Source: Pseudomonas oryzihabitans NBRC 102199 (GTDB lineage Bacteria > Pseudomonadota > Gammaproteobacteria > Pseudomonadales > Pseudomonadaceae). From it: a stretch of DNA of 32,140 nt. Positions 25,872 through 32,140 of the stretch are shown here, piece after piece. The first letter of the stretch is position 1. Each line of letters opens with the position of its first letter. The stretch is taken from NCBI RefSeq assembly GCF_000730625.1, contig NZ_BBIT01000015.1:1-32140 (forward strand). The letters run 5' to 3'. The translations under genes and the position numbers were made by a program. The notes below the pieces were generated by a model, which was not told the origin of the DNA, ran no database searches, and saw only the letters and a program-made list of their open reading frames with translations.

Positions 25872-26332
25872 GGGGTCTGGTTCAGCACCAGTTCGCCGAG
25901 ATTCTGCGTGGTCGGTCCGCCGACATTCACCGGCGGCAGATAGCTGGCCAGCTGACCGGCCTGGATCAGGCGCGCGTGGAATTCCACCTTGAGATCCGGG
26001 CGGGTGGGAAAGATCTCGGGATTGAAGGGCAGGCGGAAGGCCAGGGGCGCGCCCTTGCCGGTCACCGTCTCGCTGGCCAGCAGGCGCTGCGGCAGGCCCT
26101 TGGCATTGACCGCCAGCAGGGCGATCTCCACCTGGGCGCCGGCCGGGACCAGGCCCTGGGCATTGCGCAGCACCCCGGAGATCTCGCGCAGATTGGCCGG
26201 GGTGGGAGCGCCGGCCACCGGGACCGGCTCGTCGGCCGGGGTGGTGGGCTGCGGCGGCGTGGTTTCGGGTGGGCTGGAGCAGGCCACGAGCAGACCGGTG
26301 AGCAGCAGGGGCAGGAGGACGCGTGGGGTCAT
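25868..26332 (-). CDS. YbaY/YscW-type lipoprotein
   Basis: The 154-residue product has a lipoprotein signal peptide with lipobox LVAC and the lipidated Cys18. Ser at +2 points to the outer membrane. A Pro/Thr-rich linker (about 20-45) leads to a beta domain (ISGVLRNAQGLVPAGAQVEIALL...) of the YbaY/YscW family, small lipoproteins of unclear role related to secretion pilotins. The start at 26332 gives the lipoprotein signal; the frame is open further upstream without meaning. The stop overlaps the methyltransferase start. Confidence 0.82.
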   Translation of the reverse strand: MTPRVLLPLLLTGLLVACSSPPETTPPQPTTPADEPVPVAGAPTPANLREISGVLRNAQGLVPAGAQVEIALLAVNAKGLPQRLLASETVTGKGAPLAFRLPFNPEIFPTRPDLKVEFHARLIQAGQLASYLPPVNVGGPTTQNLGELVLNQTP

Positions 26333-26405
26333 GGCGGGATCCGGAGGTCGCCGCTGGCGAGGGCGGCACGGGAGGCTGGAGAGGGGTCGTCGAACACAGT
26401 GCGCT

Positions 26406-26434
26406 CTTATAGCCCGGCGGCTCCTGGCTGTCGA
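26406..26434 (-). promoter_or_regulatory. Predicted promoter of the lipoprotein-methyltransferase unit
   Basis: On the - strand TCGACA (26434-26429), a 17-bp spacer and TATAAG (26411-26406) give a good sigma70 match. The predicted start is near 26399 and the leader about 67 nt. The divergent nrdR gene begins 80 bp to the right. For nrdR only a weak -10-like TACCAT (26476-26481) was found. Confidence 0.5.
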
Positions 26435-26513
26435 TTCGTCCGGTACCCGGAGGTTCCCGTCAGGGGGTGATCGGGTACCATGAGGGCTTTCCCTTCCGGC
26501 GGTCGACTCCCCC

Positions 26514-26984
26514 ATGCATTGTCCCTTCTGCGGCGCCCACGACACCAAGGTCACGGATTCCCGGCTGGTTGCGGCCGGCGAGCAGGTGCGCCGGCGGCGT
26601 GAGTGCCTGGCCTGCCAGGAACGCTTCACCACCTTCGAGACCGCCGAACTGGTCCTGCCACGGCTGATCAAGCAGGACGGCACCCGCCAGCCCTTCGACG
26701 AGGACAAGTTGCGCGCCGGCATGCAGCGCGCCCTGGAGAAGCGCCCGGTCAGCGTCGAGCGTCTGGAAGAGGCCATCGCCCTGATCAAGCACCGCCTGCG
26801 CGCCACCGGCGAGCGGGAAATCCGGTCCCGGGTGGTGGGTGAACTGGTGATGGACGAACTGCGCAAGCTGGATCAGGTGGCCTATATCCGCTTCGCCTCG
26901 GTCTATCGGCAATTCCAGGACCTGGCCGAGTTCCGCGACGAAATCGAGCGGCTGGCCCAGGATCCGGGCAAGCAACCGGTATGA
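26514..26984 (+). CDS. nrdR: Transcriptional repressor NrdR
   Basis: This 156-residue protein has the N-terminal zinc ribbon with Cys3, Cys6, Cys31 and Cys34, followed by an ATP-cone domain (about 49-139, starting [21 protein letters not shown]). NrdR senses ATP/dATP and represses ribonucleotide reductase genes. None of those, and no NrdR box, was seen in the window. Its stop overlaps ribD by four bases (ATGA), the common nrdR-ribD arrangement in proteobacteria. Confidence 0.97.
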   Translation: MHCPFCGAHDTKVTDSRLVAAGEQVRRRRECLACQERFTTFETAELVLPRLIKQDGTRQPFDEDKLRAGMQRALEKRPVSVERLEEAIALIKHRLRATGEREIRSRVVGELVMDELRKLDQVAYIRFASVYRQFQDLAEFRDEIERLAQDPGKQPV

Positions 26985-28105
26985 GCGACACGGACGCGGT
27001 GAACGACGAATTCTGGATGGCCCGCGCCCTGGCGCTGGCCGCCTGCGGCCGCTACAGCACGGCGCCCAATCCGCGGGTGGGCTGCGTGATCGTCCGTGAC
27101 GGCCAGGTGGTGGGCGAGGGCTGGCATCGCCAGGCCGGCGGTCCCCATGCCGAGGTGCATGCGCTGCGCCAGGCAGGCGAGGCCGCGCGTGGCGCCACCG
27201 CCTATGTGACCCTGGAACCCTGCAGCCACCATGGCCGCACCCCGCCTTGCGCGGATGCCCTGGTGGCCGCCGGGGTGGCCGAGGTGGTGGCGGCCATGAC
27301 CGATCCCAATCCGCTGGTGGCCGGTCGCGGCCTGGCGCGCCTCGCCGCCGCCGGCATCGCTACCCGCGCCGGGGTGCTGGAAGCCGAGGCGCGGGCGCTC
27401 AATGCCGGTTTCATCCAGCGCATGCTGACCGGGCGGCCCTTCGTGCGGGTCAAGCTGGCACTGAGCCTGGATGGCCGCACCGCCATGGCCAACGGCGAAA
27501 GCCAGTGGATCACCGGGCCGGCGGCGCGCCAGAGCGTGCAGCGACTGCGTGCCGAGGCGGGGGTGGTGATCACCGGCGCCGACACCGTGCTGGCCGATGG
27601 CGCGCGCCTGACCGTGCGCCCGAGCGAATTGGGCCTGAGTGGCCCAGAACTGGAGCTGGCAACCCTGCGCACGCCGCAGCGGCTGCTGGTGGACGGTCGT
27701 GGCCGGGTACCGCTGGACGCCCCCTTTTTCCAGGCCGGCACGGCGCGGGTCGTCGGTATGGCCGGCGAGGCGCCGGCCTATGCGGCGGCCGGGCACGACT
27801 ACCTGGCGCTGCCCGGCGCCCAGGGCCAGGTCGATCTGGCGGCGCTGCTGACCCGCCTGGGCCGCGAGCAGGTCAACGATGTGCTGGTGGAAGCCGGACC
27901 GCGTCTGGCCGGTGCCTTCGCCCAGGCCGGACTGGTCGATGAATATCACCTGTTCCTGGCGCCCAAGTTCCTCGGTTCCAGCGCCCGGCCGTTGCTGGAC
28001 TGGCCGCTGGAGCACCTGGCCCAGGCGCCGCAGCTGGAAATCCTCAGTGCCACGCCGGTGGGCGCGGACCTGCACCTGATCGCCCGACCGGCCCGGGACA
28101 CCTGA
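26981..28105 (+). CDS. ribD: Riboflavin biosynthesis deaminase/reductase RibD
   Basis: RibD carries out steps two and three of riboflavin synthesis. The 374-residue protein has an N-terminal deaminase domain (about 10-145) with zinc ligands in HAE (56-58) and [11 protein letters not shown] (Cys81, Cys90). A C-terminal NADPH-dependent reductase domain (about 150-368) starts [21 protein letters not shown]. It lies directly after nrdR. The FMN riboswitch follows ribD, so ribD escapes that switch unless it has another. Confidence 0.97.
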   Translation: MSDTDAVNDEFWMARALALAACGRYSTAPNPRVGCVIVRDGQVVGEGWHRQAGGPHAEVHALRQAGEAARGATAYVTLEPCSHHGRTPPCADALVAAGVAEVVAAMTDPNPLVAGRGLARLAAAGIATRAGVLEAEARALNAGFIQRMLTGRPFVRVKLALSLDGRTAMANGESQWITGPAARQSVQRLRAEAGVVITGADTVLADGARLTVRPSELGLSGPELELATLRTPQRLLVDGRGRVPLDAPFFQAGTARVVGMAGEAPAYAAAGHDYLALPGAQGQVDLAALLTRLGREQVNDVLVEAGPRLAGAFAQAGLVDEYHLFLAPKFLGSSARPLLDWPLEHLAQAPQLEILSATPVGADLHLIARPARDT

Positions 28106-28165
28106 CGCCCCTGGCCCCGCGGCGGCGAACTGTGTTACAAAACCTGCGCTGCCTGCGGGCGGCGA

Positions 28166-28316
28166 GTTCTCAGGGCGGGGTGCAATTCCCCACCGGCGGT
28201 AACGCCCGATCAGTCGGGACGAGCCCGCGAGCGCTCTCTCGTCCTCTGCGGCGGGGGAGGTCAGCAGACCCGGTTGGATTCCGGGGCCGACGGTCATAGT
28301 CCGGATGAGAGAGAAC
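28166..28316 (+). ncRNA. FMN riboswitch (RFN element)
   Basis: The conserved RFN core is plain: CAGGGCGGGGTGCAATTCCC, CACCGGCGGTAA, AGCCCGCGAGCG, GGTCAGCAGACCCGGT, ATTCCGGGGCCGACGGT and ATAGTCCGGATGAGAGAGAA in order. The closing helix P1 pairs GTTCTC (28166-28171) with GAGAAC (28311-28316). It binds FMN and lowers expression of the downstream ribC, ribB, ribH and probably nusB-thiL when flavin is plentiful. A weak -10-like TACAAA lies at 28136-28141 in the 60 nt before it. Confidence 0.97.
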
Positions 28317-28381
28317 GGGATAGCCTCGCCTGGCAGGGGTGCGAGCCCCTCGTCCGTCTGATTTCCCTTCTGTCCGTGCGC

Positions 28382-28403
28382 CCTGTTTTTTCACCGAAAC
28401 AGG
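28382..28403 (+). promoter_or_regulatory. Hairpin hiding the leader-ORF ribosome site
   Basis: CCTGTTT (28382-28388), an eight-base loop and AAACAGG (28397-28403) form a perfect 7-bp stem. Its right arm covers the first bases of AGGAG (28401-28405), the ribosome site of the leader ORF at 28413. Upstream, CTCGC (28325-28329) can pair with GCGAG (28341-28345), or AGGGG can pair with CCCCT (28335-28350), but not both at once. This is the likely expression platform of the riboswitch, acting on translation. The T6 run here does not follow a stem and does not look like a terminator. Confidence 0.5.
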
Positions 28404-28412
28404 AGTTCGTCG

Positions 28413-28463
28413 ATGTCTAGCTGCACCGCCTTTCCGGCTCTACCTCTCGGAGGCCTGAGCTGA
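28413..28463 (+). CDS. Leader peptide, 16 residues, between FMN riboswitch and ribC
   Basis: A short frame reads MSSCTAFPALPLGGLS and then TGA. AGGAG lies seven bases before its ATG. The stop TGA shares a base with the ribC ATG (TGATG). The ribC ribosome site GGAGG (28449-28453) lies inside this frame, so ribosomes on the leader would uncover or re-initiate at ribC. The peptide has no recognised motif. It could be a true coupling leader or a chance frame; the ribosome site, the tight overlap and the hairpin over its ribosome site favour the former. Confidence 0.55.
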   Translation: MSSCTAFPALPLGGLS

Positions 28464-29125
28464 TGTTTACCGGAATCATCGAAGCCCTCGGCGAGATCCG
28501 CGCCCTCACGCCCAAGGGCGGCGACGTGCGCCTCTATGTCGCCACCGGCAAGCTCGACCTTGCCGACGTCAAGCTCGGCGACAGCATCGCCGTCAATGGC
28601 GTCTGCCTCACCGCCGTGGAATTGCCCGGCGACGGCTTCTGGGCCGACGTCAGCCGCGAGACCCTGAGCCTCACCAGCCTGGGCGGTCTCAAGCCCGGCA
28701 GCCGGGTCAACCTGGAAAAGGCGCTGATGCCCACCAGTCGCCTCGGCGGCCACCTGGTCAGCGGCCACGTGGACGGACTCGGCGAAGTGGTCTCCCGCGC
28801 CGATAACGCCCGCGCCGTGCAGTTCCGCCTGCGCGCCCCGGCCGAGCTGGCCCGCTACATCGCGCTCAAGGGCTCGATCACCGTGGACGGCGTCAGCCTC
28901 ACGGTGAACGCCGTGGACGGCGCCGAATTCGAGCTGACCATCGTCCCCCATACCCTCGGCGAGACCATCATGGCCGACTACCGGCCCGGACGCCGGGTGA
29001 ACCTGGAGGTGGACCTGCTGGCCCGCTACCTGGAGCGCCTGCTGCTGGGCGACAAGGCCGCCGAGTCCAGCAAGGGCGGCGTCACCGAACACTTTCTCGC
29101 CGAACACGGCTATCTGCAGCGCTAA
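28463..29125 (+). CDS. ribC: Riboflavin synthase alpha chain
   Basis: The enzyme dismutates two 6,7-dimethyl-8-ribityllumazines into riboflavin. The 220-residue protein shows two similar barrel halves. The N-terminal MFTGIIEALGEI is the family start, GVCLTAVEL lies in repeat 1, and the second half has GVSLTVNAVDG. It is also named ribE in other schemes. It begins one base before the end of the 16-codon leader frame and is the first large gene behind the FMN riboswitch. Confidence 0.97.
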   Translation: MFTGIIEALGEIRALTPKGGDVRLYVATGKLDLADVKLGDSIAVNGVCLTAVELPGDGFWADVSRETLSLTSLGGLKPGSRVNLEKALMPTSRLGGHLVSGHVDGLGEVVSRADNARAVQFRLRAPAELARYIALKGSITVDGVSLTVNAVDGAEFELTIVPHTLGETIMADYRPGRRVNLEVDLLARYLERLLLGDKAAESSKGGVTEHFLAEHGYLQR

Positions 29126-29135
29126 GGACGACACC

Positions 29136-30224
29136 GTGGCACTTTCCAGCATCGAAGACATCATCCAGGACATCCGCGCGGGCAAGATGGTCATCCTCAT
29201 GGACGACGAGGACCGCGAGAACGAAGGCGACATCATCATCGCCTCCGAATGCGTCACCGCCGAACACATCAACTTCATGGCCCGCCATGCCCGCGGCCTG
29301 ATCTGCATGCCCATGAGCAAGGGCCTCTGCGAACGCCTCAACCTGCCGATGATGGCCAGCCGCAACGCCTCCGGCTTTGGCACCAAGTTCACCGTGTCCA
29401 TCGAGGCCGCCGAAGGCATCAGCACCGGCATCTCCGCCGCCGACCGCGCGCGCACCGTGCAGGCCGCCATCGCCAAGGACGCCAAGGCCGGCGACGTGGT
29501 CAGCCCCGGCCACATGTTTCCGCTGATGGCCCAGCCCGGCGGCGTGCTGGCGCGTGCCGGCCACACCGAGGCCGCCTGCGACCTGGCGCGCATGGCCGGT
29601 TTCGCCGAGAGCGGGGTGATCTGCGAGGTGATGAACGACGACGGCACCATGGCCCGGCGCGATGAGCTCGAAGCCTTCGCCGAGCAGCACGGCCTCAAGG
29701 TCGGCACCATCGCCGATCTGATCCACTACCGCCTGCTGCACGAGCACACCGTCAAGCGCATCGACGAGCAGCAGCTGGAGACCGAACTCGGTCCGTTCAA
29801 GCTGGTGACCTACCGCGACGAGGTGGAGGGCGACGTCCACCTGGCGCTGATCCGTGGCGACCTGGCCGGCCAGGAGCTGCCGCTGGTGCGGGTGCACAAC
29901 ATGGATCCGCTGCGCGACCTCCTGCAGGTGCACCAGCCAGGTCGCTGGAGTCTGCGCAGCGCCATGGAGCGCGTGGCCCGGGAAGGCACCGGCGTGGTGC
30001 TGCTGCTCGGTCACTCGATCGAGGGCGACGACCTGCTGGCGCACCTGCGCGAGCCGCTGCCGGTGCCCAAGGCGCTGTCCACCTACAGCACCGTCGGGGC
30101 CGGTTCGCAGATCCTCCGCGACCTGGGCATTCGTCAGATGCGCCTGCTCAGCTCGCCGATGAAGTTCAATGCCATATCCGGCTTCGACCTGGAAGTAGTA
30201 GACTATCTGCCTCCTGAAGAATGA
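29136..30224 (+). CDS. ribB: 3,4-dihydroxy-2-butanone-4-phosphate synthase with degenerate RibA-like domain
   Basis: The N-terminal domain (about 1-200) is a complete DHBP synthase: DDEDRENEGDIIIASE holds the acidic metal site, and GHMFPLMAQPGGVLARAGHTEA and CEVMNDDGTMARRDEL follow. It makes the four-carbon precursor of lumazine. The C-terminal part (about 205-362) aligns with GTP cyclohydrolase II but reads VRVHNMDPLRDLLQ where active RibA has three zinc cysteines. No such cysteines are present, so it probably lacks cyclohydrolase activity and a separate ribA must exist. The start is GTG at 29136 after TAAGGA. Length is 362 residues. Confidence 0.93.
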   Translation: MALSSIEDIIQDIRAGKMVILMDDEDRENEGDIIIASECVTAEHINFMARHARGLICMPMSKGLCERLNLPMMASRNASGFGTKFTVSIEAAEGISTGISAADRARTVQAAIAKDAKAGDVVSPGHMFPLMAQPGGVLARAGHTEAACDLARMAGFAESGVICEVMNDDGTMARRDELEAFAEQHGLKVGTIADLIHYRLLHEHTVKRIDEQQLETELGPFKLVTYRDEVEGDVHLALIRGDLAGQELPLVRVHNMDPLRDLLQVHQPGRWSLRSAMERVAREGTGVVLLLGHSIEGDDLLAHLREPLPVPKALSTYSTVGAGSQILRDLGIRQMRLLSSPMKFNAISGFDLEVVDYLPPEE

Positions 30225-30282
30225 CCCTTCCGCCTGGCGCGCCCCGCCCGGGTGGCATGGCGCGCTTCACCTGGATTTCCAC

Positions 30283-30308
30283 GGACGGCCTGGCACTGCC
30301 GGCCGTCC
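30283..30308 (+). other. Strong hairpin before ribH
   Basis: GGACGGCC (30283-30290) pairs with GGCCGTCC (30301-30308). The inner bases GGC/GCC extend the stem around a three-base loop with one bulged T. It lies in the 109-nt gap between ribB and ribH, 25 nt before the ribH ATG. The tail GGCTCTTTGAC is weak as a terminator. It may be a processing site or a partial attenuator. Nothing else was seen in the gap. Confidence 0.45.
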
Positions 30309-30333
30309 GGCTCTTTGACAACTGGACCCGCAC

Positions 30334-30810
30334 ATGAACATCAAGACCTTTGAAGGCACCTTCATCGCTCCTCAGGGCCGTTTCGCCCTGGTGGTCGGTC
30401 GCTTCAACAGCTTCGTCGTCGAAAGCCTGCTGCAGGGCGCCATCGACGCCCTGGTGCGTCACGGCATCAAGCCGGACGACCTGACCATCATCCGCGTCCC
30501 CGGCGCCTTCGAGATCCCGCTGGCGGTGCAGAAGATCGCCCAGCGCGACGAATTCGACGCCATCATCGCCCTCGGCGCGGTGATCCGTGGCGGCACCCCC
30601 CACTTCGAATACGTGGCCGGCGAGTGCACCAAGGGTTTGGCCCAGGTCTCCATGGAATTCGGCGTGCCGGTGTCCTTTGGCGTCCTGACCGTCGATTCCA
30701 TTGAGCAGGCCATCGAGCGCTCCGGCACCAAGGCCGGCAACAAGGGCGCCGAAGCCGCCCTGTCCGCTCTGGAAATGGTCAGCCTGCTGGCGCAGCTGGA
30801 GGCCAAGTGA
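30334..30810 (+). CDS. ribH: 6,7-dimethyl-8-ribityllumazine synthase
   Basis: This 158-residue enzyme joins the RibB product with the pyrimidine intermediate to form lumazine. Motifs RVPGAFEIP (54-62) and [17 protein letters not shown] (81-97, catalytic His90) are intact. No good ribosome site precedes the ATG; CTGGACC is the nearest purine-containing stretch. The stop overlaps the nusB GTG start by four bases. Confidence 0.97.
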   Translation: MNIKTFEGTFIAPQGRFALVVGRFNSFVVESLLQGAIDALVRHGIKPDDLTIIRVPGAFEIPLAVQKIAQRDEFDAIIALGAVIRGGTPHFEYVAGECTKGLAQVSMEFGVPVSFGVLTVDSIEQAIERSGTKAGNKGAEAALSALEMVSLLAQLEAK

Positions 30811-31298
30811 GCGGCGATCTGACTCCGCCCGCGGCCGGCAAGCCCGCGGGCAAGAAGGCCCCCACCGGCAAACTGGCTGCCCGCCGCGAAGCGCGCAGCC
30901 TGTCGGTCCAGGCCCTGTACCAGTGGCACATGGCGGGCCAGGCGATCAACGAGATCGAGGCGCAGTTTCGCGTCGACAATGATTTCGCCAAGGTCGACGG
31001 CGCCTATTTCCATGAAATCCTCCACGGTGTCCCGGCCAACAAGGGCGAGATCGACGGTCTGATCCTGCCCTGCCTGGACCGCGCCATGGACGAGGTCGAC
31101 CCGGTCGAGCTGGCCGTGCTGCGACTGTCCTGCTACGAGCTGCTCAAGCGCATCGACGTGCCCTATCGCGTAGTGATCAACGAGGGCATCGAGCTGGCCA
31201 AGATCTTCGGCGCCACCGACGGCCACAAGTTCGTCAACGGCGTGCTGGACAAGCTGGCGCCCAAGCTGCGCAGCGCCGAGTTGCGCGGCAAGCGCTGA
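30807..31298 (+). CDS. nusB: Transcription antitermination factor NusB
   Basis: The 163-residue product matches NusB, the partner of S10 (NusE, at 197 in this window) in rRNA antitermination. A basic Pro/Lys-rich N-terminal extension of about 25 residues precedes the helical core ([20 protein letters not shown]). The C-terminal segment [30 protein letters not shown] is highly typical. Translation starts at GTG (30807) within the ribH end (GTGA). Coupling to riboflavin genes through the FMN riboswitch is likely if no internal promoter exists. Confidence 0.97.
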   Translation: MSGDLTPPAAGKPAGKKAPTGKLAARREARSLSVQALYQWHMAGQAINEIEAQFRVDNDFAKVDGAYFHEILHGVPANKGEIDGLILPCLDRAMDEVDPVELAVLRLSCYELLKRIDVPYRVVINEGIELAKIFGATDGHKFVNGVLDKLAPKLRSAELRGKR

Positions 31299-31310
31299 TC
31301 GCCCGCGGGC

Positions 31311-32140
31311 ATGGGTGAATTCGAACTCATCCGTCGCTATTTCGCCGCGGCGCCCTGCGCCCGTGGCGGACCCGGCGTGGCACTGGGCATCGGTGACGAC
31401 TGCGCGCTGCTGGCACCCGTCCCGGGTGAACAGCTGGCGGTCTCCACCGATACCCTGACCGCCGGGGTGCATTTTCCCGATCCCTGCCCGGATGCCCATG
31501 GCCTCGGCCAGCGCGCCCTGGCGGTGAGCGCCAGCGACCTCGCCGCCATGGGCGCTACGCCGCTGGGCTTCACCCTGGCGCTGACCCTGCCGAGCATCGA
31601 GCCCGCCTGGCTGGAAGGCCTGGCGGCAGGCCTTGCGCAGATGGCCGAGCAGTGCGAGCTGCGCCTGGTCGGTGGTGACACCACCCGCGGTCCGCTGTCC
31701 CTCACCCTCACGGTCTTCGGTCAGGTACCGGCCGGTCAGGCGCTCTTGCGCAGCGGCGCCCGCCCGGGCGATCTGCTGTGCCTGGGCGGTGCGCCGGGCG
31801 AGGCCGGTGGGGCCTTGCCCTTCGTCCTCGGTCAGCGTGCCGCGGAGGGTGCCGCCAGTCGGCACCTGCTGGCACGCTACTGGGCCCCCCAGCCGCAATT
31901 CGACCTCGGCCTCTGGCTGCGGGGTCGGGCGACGGCGGCCCAGGACGTCTCCGATGGCCTGGTGGCCGATTGCGGCCATATCGCCACGGCCTCCGGCGTC
32001 CGCCTGGTCGTGGAGGCGGCGCGGCTGCCGGTGAGTTCGGCGCTGGCCGAACTCTTTCCCGCCGACGAGGTGCTGCGCCTGGCCCTCGGCGCAGGCGACG
32101 ACTATCTGCTGGTCTTCACCCTGCCGCCGGACCAGGCGCC
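31311..32140 (+). CDS. thiL: Thiamine-monophosphate kinase, N-terminal 276 residues (partial)
   Basis: The frame from the ATG at 31311 (MGEFELIRRYFAAAP) is open to the window end, giving 276 of about 320 residues. ThiL phosphorylates thiamine monophosphate to the active diphosphate. The metal- and nucleotide-binding motifs are present: GIGDDCALL (26-34), STDTL (45-49), SASDLAAMGA (73-82), GGDTTRG (121-127) and QDVSDGLVADC in the later part. It lies 12 nt after nusB, the usual nusB-thiL order. The 3' end is cut by the window, not by mutation. Confidence 0.95.
   Translation, partial: MGEFELIRRYFAAAPCARGGPGVALGIGDDCALLAPVPGEQLAVSTDTLTAGVHFPDPCPDAHGLGQRALAVSASDLAAMGATPLGFTLALTLPSIEPAWLEGLAAGLAQMAEQCELRLVGGDTTRGPLSLTLTVFGQVPAGQALLRSGARPGDLLCLGGAPGEAGGALPFVLGQRAAEGAASRHLLARYWAPQPQFDLGLWLRGRATAAQDVSDGLVADCGHIATASGVRLVVEAARLPVSSALAELFPADEVLRLALGAGDDYLLVFTLPPDQA

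Noticed and set aside
28391-29710. A 439-codon - strand frame opposite ribC and ribB
   Set aside because: Antisense to two clear enzymes and with no recognisable domain.
1-32140. CRISPR arrays, insertion sequences, prophage or tRNA genes
   Set aside because: No regularly spaced repeats, transposase or phage-like genes, or tRNA-like folds were noticed on reading.

Overview
The window is a chromosomal segment of a gamma-proteobacterium, almost certainly a Pseudomonas. The protein sequences of the ribosomal genes, RpoA, KatA, OprG and the rib genes fit that genus. So does the gene order, which from memory resembles P. aeruginosa PA4069 to PA4051 in the second half. The species is not decided. 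No phage, transposon, CRISPR array or tRNA/rRNA gene was found.

Region 1 (1-13900) is the S10-spc-alpha ribosomal protein cluster, all on the + strand. It begins with the last codons of tuf and a terminator, then runs rpsJ to rplQ and includes secY, rpmJ and rpoA. It is not one featureless operon. Three sigma70-like promoters with 17-bp spacers and GC-rich discriminators stand before rpsJ, rpsH and rpsM. The last two have -35 boxes that overlap the descending arm of a terminator-like hairpin. A strong terminator closes the cluster after rplQ.

Region 2 (14057-19775) holds a katA-type catalase with its own terminator, a YccS/FUSC-family membrane protein, and a two-gene sugar-nucleotide unit. 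That unit is an RmlD-like reductase broken by a one-base frameshift, overlapped by an intact NAD-dependent epimerase.

Region 3 (19865-23740, - strand) contains oprG (OmpW family) behind a near-perfect ANR/FNR box. Upstream of it is a tight four-gene unit: a His-rich secreted ZrgA-like zinc protein, an ABC ATPase, an FtsX/MacB-like permease and a secreted DUF3299 protein. A Zur-box-like palindrome lies over the predicted promoter of that unit, which suggests zinc-starvation control.

Region 4 (23804-26332) has a divergent small hypothetical gene, a REP-like palindrome pair, a CnoX/YbbN-type thioredoxin-TPR protein, a small methyltransferase and a YbaY-like lipoprotein.

Region 5 (26514-32140, + strand) is the nrdR-ribD-[FMN riboswitch]-ribC-ribB(A)-ribH-nusB-thiL cluster. 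The riboswitch lies inside the cluster, after ribD. It is followed by a 16-codon leader reading frame whose ribosome site can be hidden in a hairpin and whose stop codon overlaps the ribC start. The ribB product carries a GTP cyclohydrolase II-like domain without the zinc cysteines. thiL runs off the window end.

I found no wholly new system. The best leads are the leader ORF after the FMN riboswitch, the putative zinc operon, and the terminator/promoter overlaps inside the ribosomal cluster.
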